Part shown: positions 13,240 through 23,060 of the stretch, one piece after another
Numbering within the stretch: position 1 is the first letter of the stretch
Layout: the number at the start of each line of letters is the position of its first letter
Assembly (NCBI GenBank): GCA_036785705.1
Contig: JAWUZG010000056.1
Coordinates: 3,101,001 to 3,165,000 of the forward strand
Direction of reading: 5' to 3'
Length of the DNA stretch: 64,000 bases
DNA from: Acanthornis magna
Taxonomy: Eukaryota; Chordata; Aves; Passeriformes; Acanthizidae
Made by a program: the position numbers and the translations under genes
The notes under the pieces: generated by a model
The model's database searches: none
Seen by the model: only the letters and a program-made list of their open reading frames with translations
Told to the model about the DNA's origin: nothing

Positions 13240-13520
13240 TGGATGGAACAGAATAGACATGGTGTTTTAAATATTTTAATTAGGACCAGCAGTTCCCGGC
13301 TCACTCATTTCTCATTGGATTGTTTTTCATGCATGAATAAATTAGCTAGCATGGAAGTACTTTGCAGAAAGTAGTTGCCCTCTAGCCATAAAATGAGTCC
13401 TGTTCATTAATACTTTAATGAAATTAGCTGTGAGCAAAATATCATTCCTTTTAACTGTGTTCTAATTTCTTAATTTTAATTAGGCACATAATTGTAGTAT
13501 ACTGAAATTATCTTAATGTA
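13240..13520. promoter_or_regulatory. Candidate conserved non-coding element, TAAT-rich
   Basis: Dense in homeodomain and POU-like words: TTTTAATTAGG near 13274, CATGCATGAATAAATTAG near 13329, GAAATTAGC near 13420 and TTTTAATTAGGC near 13474. The sequence is not simple-repeat AT-rich DNA. Texture matches deeply conserved vertebrate enhancers; no alignment was possible here. Confidence 0.35.
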
Positions 13521-13529
13521 CAGCAAGAA

Positions 13530-14690
13530 AAGTTCTATCACCACGGGCCTGTGGCTGAAACTTGAGCATACTTGCAGCATATTTCAGCTTGCAATTTTTC
13601 TCTTCAACTTTTCCTAGCTAATCAAAATCTTTTCCTTGCTTCGTGTTATTGCAACATGATGTCAGGGACTGACTAATGCTTTCAGATACCAAAAAATTAA
13701 AAGAATCACTGATGCTATGTTTTGTTGTTGGCAGCATTCATTTGACAGCCCCAGTTGTAGAGTCCAACATAACCCAGGAGCATTTCTAGGGAAGCATGGA
13801 ATGCACAAAGCCTATTTGTTATTTTGACTTTTTCCCCTAAGACGTTTCAAGTTTTGCTAACCTGGAGCTGCTGCATTTAATTTATAATTGTATATACTGA
13901 GATAGGAAGCAGTGAGAATGTATGAAAGCTAAGAAATTTAGATTTTAGAAGCTCTAGCATGTCATCTTTAGTATAAAGTTTAATTAGTATAAATTAGTCT
14001 ACGTTGTTTTATAGATGCATCTTGTCTAAGCGGACACTCTTCTGGTGGATGCAATTTCTTTACTGGAAAGACAAACATATTATGATAAAAGCATTGGTTA
14101 CTCTATCTGACAGTAAGTTTGAGTATTTTGAGTGACTGTCCTCCTCCTGATAGAGATCTGTGTGTAGAAACACTAAACTAGATACATTCTTTTTTAATAG
14201 AAGAGCTAAGGATCTTCAATCCAAATTTGTGTCAGGGGGGATTTAAACTTCAGCCTTTACTACTTTGCTCAAAACTGCAGAGAACTGGAATAAGAAACCA
14301 GAAAGGAATCTTGAAAGTTTTAAAATATTGAAAAAGGGGCACATATTCAGCCCTAGAGTTTTTGCATCCAAATCCTTTGAAAACGAGGTTTTGTATTTAT
14401 CACTACATTAAGCAAAGAGAATTTCAAGCAGTAGTGACTATATAGATATGAAACATGGTTTTGACCCAAGGAATTTTAAGGTCAAATGCTGGCACATTAG
14501 AATGTTGAACATGATGGATTCGTGCAGCGATTTCTCTCTCCTGTACAGTGCTGCAGTAACCTGTTCTGCACAGGTCTGCAGGTGTGTCTAACCACCTTTC
14601 CAGAACTCCCCTGAAATCCATGGTGCACCCAGCAGGTGAGCTCAGGCTCCTGCCTTCCCGTGGAGGTCACACAGATCAGGGCCCTTGGCT
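13530..14690. other. Gene-free stretch, nothing recognised
   Basis: AT-rich intron-like DNA with only short open frames. No repeat family identified. Confidence 0.5.
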
Positions 14691-14699
14691 CTTTTACAG

Positions 14700-14943
14700 G
14701 GTGACAGGGACGTTTGTCTTCGCTGAAATTGAATTTCTAATTGAAATCCTTTTTGGCAGCGTATTTCACTGCCTGCTGTAATTGGCACCTGCTCTAAATA
14801 ATATTGATATTTCTTATTTAAATAATAAATTATGGCTAATTGTAATACTTCATTATGCCCACAATTAAGTGAACTGAGGTTAGTTTACAATTAATACTAA
14901 TACTAGTTGATGTGCAATTTGAATGTAATTTGCTGCTGTTAGC
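14700..14943. promoter_or_regulatory. Candidate conserved element with spaced homeodomain cores
   Basis: Three copies of the core CAATTA or its complement TAATTG lie at 14837-14842, 14862-14867 and 14888-14893, so starts are 25 and 26 bp apart. ATTGAATTTCTAATTGAA upstream and several further TAAT cores fill the block. The regular spacing, near 2.5 turns of the helix, is consistent with an ordered homeodomain-binding array, but could be chance in such AT-rich DNA. Confidence 0.4.
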
Positions 14944-14998
14944 AGATTGCCAGTGGAAAGAAGAAAGCTGAGGGATTTCTTGTTTCCAGTGGCAATCT
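14944..14998. repeat. Long imperfect hairpin, microRNA-precursor-like
   Basis: The left arm 14944-14966 pairs with the right arm 14976-14998 over 23 positions, with 21 Watson-Crick pairs and two G-G mismatches (14953/14989 and 14960/14982). The loop is nine bases (14967-14975). Each arm carries CCAGTGG. A few extra pairs can form at the base across a bulged T at 14999. Size, loop and scattered mismatches resemble a microRNA precursor, but no known miRNA seed is recognised, and an inverted duplication is equally possible. Confidence 0.75.
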
Positions 14999-15009
14999 TG
15001 TTTTTCTAG

Positions 15010-16510
15010 ACAAACAACCTTAAATAAAATGTGAGTTATATTGAAATAACCAAGAAATTAATTAGAACAAACATTCTGGTTTTATTTCTGATCAATCATT
15101 GTCACTCTTCTAGTGGTAAACACACACTCAAACCCTCCCTTTGGAGAAACTAATTCCAATTATCATCTGTTAAAGATTAGTAAAATTAATGCAGTGCATC
15201 TTTAATTGTTTCATGTTGCAGGAGACAAGATAAGTTCAGAAAACTCAGGTTTCTCTCAGGCAATCTCCAATATGAAGCATTTGTATCAGAATGGTTTGCC
15301 TGTATTTAATCACAGATTGCTCTAAGAATGCTAACAGAAGCTCTAAAAAGAAAATGGGAATGGGCTGGAAGTTTAGTGTGGATCTTCAGCTGGTGATAAC
15401 AAATACTACAGACACTGATTGTTCTGAAAAAAGAAAAAGCATGGGATCTCTTTTCTTGTAATAAAATGTGTTTGAGTGTATTCAATCGCTTCCAAGTTAT
15501 CTGTACTTAGAAAAATATTTGCTGCAGAGACAAATGACGTAGGCAGATGGACATTAGTTGGTTTGCGCTGCTTCACCAGTCAAAATCCTTCAGGTCCTTC
15601 CAGCATCAGAAAGCATCTAGAAAGCATGCTCAAGCAGCAAATTCCAAATGCATCATCATGGTATTCAGTTTTCTGACTTGACAAATTCATATTAGAAAAA
15701 CTACCTACCTGTACTTCTTACAGACCCATCTGTAATAAGGCTCAAAGAAAACGTTAAATTTAAAATTGCTTCTTTCTGGCACAATGAAAATTTGTGTATC
15801 TGAACAGATGTAGAATGAAATTCATTTCCCTGCCCATGTCCTGTGGGGACCAAACATCTTGGGATGTAAGAATGGGGAATGACGTGTCCAGAGTCACTTG
15901 AAAGCTGGACATGAGGTGGAACTTTATACTACAATGGTGAAAGCCTAAGTGATCTTAACACCACATAATTCTTGGTTTCTTTAGTTTAGTTGGGTTTTTT
16001 AGTTGAATGCTATGACTTCTGAAATAGGCATCTGAGTACATCACTACTCATTTAAAAATTATTTGTGGGGAAAAACTCATTAGATAACTGGAATGAGGAG
16101 AAATGCTGGAGTTGTCAAAGTCCAACTTAAATCAGGACCACTTAAAAATTAAAAAGCCATCCCCACCATTTTTTAGCTTAGTCATATGATTTCTAGGTCA
16201 GTCAGAAGCTACCCGAGGTGCACGGAATAGAAAAGGAAAATTAACGGGGTTGTGTTTCTTTTTCTAGAAGACCAAAAGCAGATTTGGGAGAAACTAGAGT
16301 TGCTTTACCAGATCAACAAATAAACTAAAAATTTTGAATGATCTTGACAGATGTAGCTGGAGTGATTTGGAAGGGGAGGTAGATGAAACATTTTGATAAT
16401 TAACATCCTTTACTGAATTATTTTTCCTTTATTGATGAGACTGCTTAGACAAAGAATTAAGAGATTCTGTGACAAAAAAAACTCTGCCCTAATCTTGTTT
16501 CCTTCTGTCT
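15010..16510. other. Gene-free stretch, nothing recognised
   Basis: AT-rich, short open frames only, no repeat family identified. Scattered TTAATTAG-type words continue from the neighbouring element for about 200 bp. Confidence 0.5.
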
Positions 16511-16519
16511 TTCTAAATA

Positions 16520-16760
16520 GCTGTATGTCATATGATTTACTTATCAACTGTAACATTAGCATTAAAAATCCTTTTAGGTTCCCTGTTGTTATTCCAAGAT
16601 GCCATTTTTAAGGCACCAATCACTCTCTTCAGATTGCGTCTGCCTTCAATCAGTGGCGCATCTGATTTCATTATAATTATGTTATCATTTAGATTAATCA
16701 GTATTTTGCAGTTTCAGTTGATTAGAAAATTACAAGTTGAACATAGTATTTATAATAAAA
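16520..16760. promoter_or_regulatory. Candidate conserved non-coding element
   Basis: High-complexity AT-rich block with ATAATTAT palindrome, GATTAATCAG, TTGATTAGAAAA and TTAAGGCACC words. A 79-codon frame spans it by chance: it has no recognised similarity and no splice context. Called on texture only. Confidence 0.3.
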
Positions 16761-17119
16761 ATACAAACTAGATGGTAAGAAAAGAATGCTGGAGAATGGT
16801 GGGTGTTTAACAGCCTGTCTCTAATTTTGAAGTCAGAAAATTGCTGCTTACTGTTGCCACAAATTCCGTAAGCCCTTGATAAAAATACAGCATCAATGCA
16901 CTAGAAACCAGCAGCATATTTCCCTTCAGAGGGTGGATGCTGTTCATTTATACAGTTATGGGAAATTTCCTTTTTTATACAGTGTGTATAAATCCTACCT
17001 CTATCAATGAAACAGCTGCTTTGAAATTCTGTACATCTTCTCACCACAGCATTTTTCTTGAAAATTCAGAAAAACTATAAGCCTTCCCTAATATTTTCTG
17101 TTGCAGCTCACAGTTCTGA

Positions 17120-17340
17120 GTAATTCTTATTTGTGGACAGCTCTGTGCACTTTAGGGTGACTTTGAGTCTGCAAATTATGGAATTGTTTAATCGATTCAG
17201 AGAAGAGTGTTATAGAGTTAGGCCTGGTGAATCATGTGGCAGAGGATCAAAGACTTTTATTTTAACTGCTCTTCGCCATTCCTTCTTTGATAGCGGTGTT
17301 AATGCTTCCTTTATAAAAGGAAATAGCAAATATTAGTATT
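17120..17340. promoter_or_regulatory. Candidate conserved non-coding element
   Basis: Contains GGGTGACTTTGA, TTTAATCGATTCAG, GAATCATGTGGC and TTTATAAAAGG words without simple repeats. A 67-codon frame runs through it but lacks exon boundaries. Evidence is limited to sequence texture. Confidence 0.25.
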
Positions 17341-17451
17341 TCTAATAGTACTAGTTGGACTTGCTGGAGTGTCTCTGCTATAAGTTGTCTTTACAAATAA
17401 GGGGGCAATGCATCTGTGCTACAGATCACACTTATTTACTGTGTGCCATGA

Positions 17452-17841
17452 GTGCAATTGTATAATAATGATCTGGGGCAAAAGGGATTGAACTGCCAGC
17501 TCTGCTATTCCATGTCCACCTTTATCCTCTCGTCTGACTGGCTACCTCCAGTTCCAAAAAAGCTCACGGGAAATTTTTCTTCCTGCTTGGGCATCCTTTA
17601 TCAAATCCGTTTTGCAATCTTTCATGCAGACTTGTATTTTCTGAGAGAAGAAATCATCAGTGATATCCTCTGCAAGTTCCGAGTTCTCTACAATCTTCTC
17701 CTTTATTTCCATCCAAGAATACAATCAATCATGTGCTGTTGTATATCTGTTATGCAATCTACTCCTAATGCCAAAGGGCTGACTGTGACACACAGCATCC
17801 AATGCTTGGAAAAGATGTCTAGCTCCTTGAGAGCTTTCTAG
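17452..17841. other. Unusually open block on both strands, no gene recognised
   Basis: The + strand has a 129-codon open frame that is hydrophobic and cysteine-rich, as expected of pyrimidine-rich DNA. Antisense to it, the minus strand is open for 60 codons at 17542-17724, beginning at a non-ATG codon; this one is charged and soluble-looking (KEKIVENSELAEDITDDF). On that strand CCC|GTGAGC at about 17566 resembles a donor. Neither frame is recognised, and 60 open codons occur by chance about once in twenty tries. Confidence 0.2.
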
Positions 17842-17849
17842 TAAATTAA

Positions 17850-19290
17850 CACAGTTCAAGCAGATAGAACAAGGTTCCAGTAGTGAGAAATTAAACAAAA
17901 CCAAGGAGAATATTTTTCTGTGTCATATTTTTGCAAAAATGCAAAAGATGGAACTGGGCAGCAGAAAAAGATACTTGACAAATATTCAGCATTTTAAATA
18001 AATTGAATTTTAGAAGGTATTGCCTTTTTAATAGGAAAAACACTGGCTCCTTTAGTAGCTTTTCTACAGGTTGACACTCTGTTGCAGAGTATAAATTAAA
18101 CATAAAAATCACCCTAATTTACTGTGGGCTTCCTTTGACCTTGGATGTCCAGCCTTAAAAAAGGTAAAGCAGCAGTGTCTGCTATCACTGTCTGAGGGTC
18201 AGGTCTGTTTCTCTCCTGTCATCATGAGCATTTCTCATGAACATATCTGCTTGCTCCATGAAGCCTGTAAAAACAGCCTAACAGACCACAATGTCATCAA
18301 TATTTTTCTAGCAAATATTTTCAGACTTCACAAGAGAGATAGAGGCATGAGTCTGCTACCACAATAGCACTGTAATAAAGCACTCATTAAATTTATGCAG
18401 ATGGTAGTTTCTTTCCAAGGAAGATGTATTGATGTTTACCATTATGAATATGAAATTGTTAATTGTGGATTTTGAAACTTCAAGAGGCATTTTGAGCAAG
18501 CAATTTATCTTATGACAAAATTTATCCTAATAGAGTTGTGTTGAGCTCTCAGAATGACAAAACCAGCAGGGCAGTCAAGCAGACTGTCCCTGGGGAAAAA
18601 GAACTGTTTTGACATCTGTCTGGATGCAGTATTTCTCCTGATTTTTTCCTGGACTGATATTACAGATGCTCTGTTTGGAGCCACTGAGGCCATGATGCTG
18701 CAAGCTGGTTTCTGGGTCTGAAGGGGGCTCCAGGTGTGTGAAGAACACAAGTTCTGTGTTTTAAAAATCGGTTGTTATGTAGAAATGTAGAGATTCCTGC
18801 TGTCTGGAATAGATATCCCTTCAAATCAGGCCTCCTTAGGTTAATACGCTGCAGTTTTCCCAGGTAAAGCGGGGCCGTGCTGGGCTGTGAGTGTGCAGTT
18901 CGTGGCCTCAGGTCCTGCGCTGAAGGAAGGGCAGCGTGAGCCTCCTGAGGAGCCAGCAGCAGCCACCTCTGCTGCAGGGAGGCCACTGGGCTGGGGCTGT
19001 GCCTAAGGATAAATGCTGTCTTGATCCTGCCTGATTTCAGTTTTATTGAAGTTGCGTATTGCTGAGGTCACTCTCCCGATCTGCCTTCCCCATGGAACTT
19101 CTTCTTGCCATGCTACAATAAAAAGTGCTTTTCAAAAAAGCAAATAAATGAAAACAATTTAAAAAACCCAGAATCAATCCAAAATCTTGGGGTCTTGAGA
19201 TTTAGGATTAACGGCAACTTTTTTACATCTTATAGACACTTAAAATTTTTAATTACAACTTTTGGGGATTTGGAATGTTATCTACAGGGG
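17850..19290. other. Gene-free stretch with one short palindrome
   Basis: No gene recognised. TCATGAG at 18222-18228 pairs with CTCATGA at 18234-18240 over a five-base loop. GC content rises toward 18.85-18.99 kb without a clear feature. Confidence 0.5.
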
Positions 19291-19320
19291 GTTTTTAACC
19301 GTGTCGCAAGAGAAAAATGT

Positions 19321-19600
19321 AACTTAAAGTCTCTGTGAGAGGGCCCGGGGATCACCAGGTGGCGTTGGATCCCACGGACTCCCAGCCTGTTTTGTGCCGT
19401 GTGAGCTGCTGGGCAGCTGTGGGGAGATGCACCGCGGGCTCGGGTTTGCTGCAGCACCCAAGGTTTGCACTCAGCGTTGCCTTTGACTTAAGCAAATGTT
19501 TGAGGCGAGGCCGCTCTGTGTGATTCGGAGCAGGCACTGCTAATGAAAAGGTTTGCAGAAAAAATGCTGCTCACGCGTTATAGAGAAAACTGCGCAAAGA
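19321..19600. promoter_or_regulatory. Small CpG-rich block
   Basis: Hand counting gives 14 CpG dinucleotides between 19321 and 19600 and about 57 percent G+C over 19321-19560, while the surrounding DNA is AT-rich and CpG-poor. That narrowly meets the classical 200-bp CpG-island definition. No TATA box or convincing first-exon donor is seen, so it may be an alternative promoter, an orphan island, or a GC-rich insertion. Confidence 0.45.
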
Positions 19601-19609
19601 AAGTGTGGA

Positions 19610-20370
19610 GTTGAAGCACCTCTACTGTCTTGTCAAAAAGCTTTATATGAAAAACTTTTTCCTCCAGTGTAGCAATCTTGAAAAAAATATTTTAATCAAG
19701 AGTTGACTGACTTACTGACTATAGGAAGCATTATTTTGGACTGTAGTGGCCGAGCATTTCTATCTAATTTTTTTAAGTCCCTAAGAGATCCACTTAGGTC
19801 CTCACTTAGGGAAAAAGGACAACACATTTACTAGAGTTTTCTCAACTGCTTTTTAACATTATGAAACAATGCAGTGAGAGAGGATATTAAGCCAGAATAA
19901 ATAACACACACATTTAATAGTGTAGTTAACCGTGGGAATAAAGTCTGTAACTCAGTTTTTCCAAGAGGTGTATAAAAATTCAGCAATGGACATGGTCAAA
20001 TACAATATATATCTTATCCATGACTCACAAGCTCTTCTGTCTTCTCCACACAATTGACTGAGAAAGGTGGAGAAATTATATTTTCTCACTGAAATTGCTT
20101 AGAGATTTCTATTTCACTCTCATGCAGAGTGAATGCACTCTATTTCGCTCCCTTTTGCAGCTGCTGGTTGTGAGCACATGAAAACCCGTTGTGCTCAGCT
20201 GTTCTGAGTAAGTGCAAAAGCAAAGGTGGCATTGAGGATCCCTCTCTTCCTTAGAAAGCCAGTCAGAGAAGAGGTTCACACTGATTCTGAGAGCACTTAA
20301 AATTGACATCTTTTTCACATGGATATCATTTTGTGGCAGATCATTCTCTTGATAAGAATCAATTACCTGT
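19610..20370. other. Gene-free stretch, nothing recognised
   Basis: AT-rich, with no repeat family, exon or RNA gene recognised. Confidence 0.5.
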
Positions 20371-20404
20371 TCTTTTTTTCTTTTTCTTTCTTTTTTTTTT
20401 TTTT
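20371..20404 (+). repeat. Pyrimidine tract (T-rich with C interruptions)
   Basis: Thirty-four bases of T and C, ending in a T14 run. No splice acceptor AG follows closely with an open frame, so it is treated as low-complexity sequence. Confidence 0.85.
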
Positions 20405-20816
20405 GAGAATCCAGTTGCATGGAACAAGTCTCAGGGGAAGTGTAAGATTATGTTTTTAAACCATTAATTTCTTCTGATTATCATACTGCTTTCCTCATGC
20501 TAATTGCTAAACCCGGTGGGATCTCACTAACATGAGATACAGCGAGGAGCAGACAACAAAATCGGAAGATAGCAGAGGTGGTGATTTTAAACCCCACTGC
20601 CAGGCTTATGGCACAGTACTGAGAAATGGAAGAGGCCAGTCCATCTCTCTTCCTGCTCGGTAGTGTCCCCACAGCATATTGTGAATGTGTTTTGTCTCCT
20701 GTGTTTTACGGCTTTCAGATGATGTAGGGAGTTTCCACACTTCCCTGAAGAGATTGTTCCATAAACTTGTGCAATTTATTGTGAGAAGCTTTGCTGGTGT
20801 TCTACTGTAATTTCCT

Positions 20817-20844
20817 CATTACTGAGATATAATTATCAGTAATG
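20817..20844. repeat. Perfect 9-bp hairpin
   Basis: CATTACTGA at 20817-20825 pairs with TCAGTAATG at 20836-20844, loop of ten bases. Confidence 0.8.
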
Positions 20845-20901
20845 TAATTATATATACTGTAAGGGATTTCTTTTCTCTCTGTGGTATTTACACCGTCTTT
20901 T

Positions 20902-20921
20902 AGAATCATAACCATGATTCT
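20902..20921. repeat. Perfect 8-bp hairpin
   Basis: AGAATCAT at 20902-20909 pairs with ATGATTCT at 20914-20921, loop AACC. Confidence 0.8.
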
Positions 20922-21172
20922 TTGCAAGCCTTTAATACATGCATTTATTGCTTATTCTTTAAATGGTTTAGCATTCTTTATTCAACCTTTTTTTTTCCTT
21001 TTATGAAAAAAATTTAATGAATCATGGTAAAATGTGACTTGTCTTGAATGAAAATCTTTCAGCTGACCAAAACCTTGCCATTAAAAAGGTTTTTTTAAAT
21101 GAGAGAGCGTAAGAGAAGTTCTCTGAAAATGCTTGCTTCCCTCCAGATCATGAGGTTTCTGCTGTTGAAGAA

Positions 21173-21194
21173 TCAGTAATCTCCTGATTACTGA
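21173..21194. repeat. Perfect 9-bp hairpin
   Basis: TCAGTAATC at 21173-21181 pairs with GATTACTGA at 21186-21194, loop TCCT. The core TCAGTAAT also forms the right arm of the hairpin at 20817-20844. Confidence 0.8.
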
Positions 21195-21209
21195 AAAGTC
21201 AGTAGTAAG

Positions 21210-21260
21210 TGTGTATATATATGTGTGTATATATATATAGTATGCATATAGACTTATATA
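21210..21260 (+). repeat. TG/TA microsatellite
   Basis: Interrupted GTGTATATAT units continue as TA repeats and decay into ATGCATATAG. Confidence 0.85.
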
Positions 21261-21264
21261 GCAT

Positions 21265-22570
21265 AAATTGCTTTCTTGGCAATTTTTACTCATAGGTGCT
21301 CATAGTTAGGTGTTACAGATACTATTATGCATATATCAGATATATTACACAGGTGAAAATACATTTCAGAGTGACGGTCCCCCACTTGCTGCTTTTAGGG
21401 GAGTCATGCTTTGCTCTTCCACATGCTGCTCTGAATCTCCTCGTAGGCTATGGATGGCATTATTTCCCTAACTTGGATGCTGTGAATCTCTCTCGTCTCT
21501 GCTCTCCCACTCCTGTCTACAACAGTATAATATGTGCTTGTTTATACTGCTGGTTTTTAAAGCTCTTTTTACTTTGCTGATGAGAAACTTGCTTCTTTCT
21601 TTGGTGGAGGTCATCATGTGATTATCTAGAAAAAAAAACATTTGACAAAACAAAAGTTTCCCTGAGACTTGGGGTGTTCTAAGTGAAGGATATTAGTGTA
21701 AAGAACTGCAGGCTTGATGTAATGAAAGAAAGAGTATTCCTGCAGGATTTGTTTGTCAGAGAAGGGAACTCAGTGTCTGTTGCCAAGAAACTGTCACACT
21801 TGCCTTAATTATGATTAACAACATACACATGTATCTGAGAAGATTTTTTTCCTCATTGACTTTTGTAGAATGTCCATGTCATTGCTAAATATTATTTCAC
21901 TGACATCTGCTATTGTAGTTTTTTATGATAAGAGCTGGTCTCTGGAGCATCATCCATCTATGCAGAAAAATTATTTGCAGTGCCTGCATCTATTGCCAGT
22001 TTCAAATGTCTTTCTCAGCAGATTTCTGTTCTAGGTAGAACCAAACTGCATTTATTTGTATAGCTCTGGTCAAGAGTGGAAAATTGCTTTGAACCATGAG
22101 GAATAATGCTGGTGCAGTTCACAAGCAAGGTATTTCTCAGCATATTGAGCTACTGGCTCTAAACCAACCAGAGCAGTTCATAATCTGTATTGATGAACTG
22201 CTCAGACTTGCGATGAATGCACGAAGTTTGCTTTATGGAGTTTGTTATTATGCCTTTTCTCTGTCTCTTTTGTTGTAAGAGGAATGTCAGTAACGCATAG
22301 TATATTTTTTAAAGGAAAAACATAATCTGATTCATACATTATTTGTTTACAAGGGTGCTTTCAAACACTTCCAAGATCATGGCTATTATTATAGCCAAAT
22401 TAAGTTCTCTATAGGTTCTTATCTTACAGTTACTTTATATTCAAAAAATTATTGTATTTTCTAGGAGAAGCCAAGAGAAATCAAGTAGAAATCAGTAGAA
22501 ACCAGTGATGGTATATTCTAAGAGAAACTACATGTTGAGAAATAAGCCAAGAGGATTTAAACCCACACTA
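21265..22570. other. Gene-free stretch, nothing recognised
   Basis: Short open frames only. A 7-bp hairpin TGGCTAT/ATAGCCA lies at 22380-22397. Confidence 0.5.
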
Positions 22571-22573
22571 TTT

Positions 22574-22710
22574 CATAGAATCACAGAATAGTCAGGGCCG
22601 GGAGGGACCTCTGGAAATCATCCAGTCCAACCCCCTGCCAAGGCAGGGTCACCTGGAACAGGTGATACAGGAATGTGTCCAGCTGGGTTTGGAATGTCTC
22701 CAGGGAGGGA
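22574..22710 (-). mobile_element. CR1 LINE, 3'-end fragment
   Basis: The block begins TCATAGAATCACAGAATAG and continues GGGACCTCTGGAAATCATCC and CCAACCCCCTGCC, the reverse complement of the conserved CR1 3' end. It continues to about GTCTCCAGGGAGGGA and stops, so only roughly 137 bp of the 3' UTR survive, a typical 5'-truncated insertion. The element lies on the minus strand. The middle (GGGTCACCTGGAACAGG) differs from the copies at 37.5 and 44.1 kb, so it belongs to a different CR1 subfamily. The truncated end abuts a TA repeat. Confidence 0.95.
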
Positions 22711-22773
22711 TAGATATATATATATATGTTTATATATTCTTATATATAAATGTTTGTATATATATATATTTAT
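22711..22773 (+). repeat. TA-rich microsatellite abutting CR1
   Basis: Runs of TA units interrupted by TG and TTC begin at the 5'-truncated end of the CR1 fragment. Confidence 0.9.
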
Positions 22774-22837
22774 GCACACATGCATATTAAGGCTGTCCAG
22801 ACATTTTGTAACTCACTTAATTTTCACTTTCTCATTC

Positions 22838-23060
22838 TCTTCATCTCATTGTGCAGGTGGAGTTATTGGTCATAGTCCTCCAAAGTCAGCCGTGGAGAAG
22901 TCTGTCTATTTCTTGTTAATTAGATGTTTAAGCTCTAACTGGCAACACTTGAGGCAGTCAGGGAGTGCACAGGGCATTCACTCACTGGGAATTCTAACGG
23001 CAGTTGATCCAATCGATGGTTTGTACACCAGAAGCATTTACTTATTCACAGCTGAGTGGC
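22838..23060. promoter_or_regulatory. Candidate conserved element with an acceptor-like start
   Basis: A pyrimidine-rich run ending TTGTGCAG at 22856 is followed by about 200 bp of non-repetitive sequence open in one + frame to a stop near 23065. There is no good donor, no nearby polyadenylation signal and no recognised protein, so I treat it as possibly constrained non-coding DNA. GATCCAATCGATGG near 23007 is the most site-like word. Confidence 0.2.
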
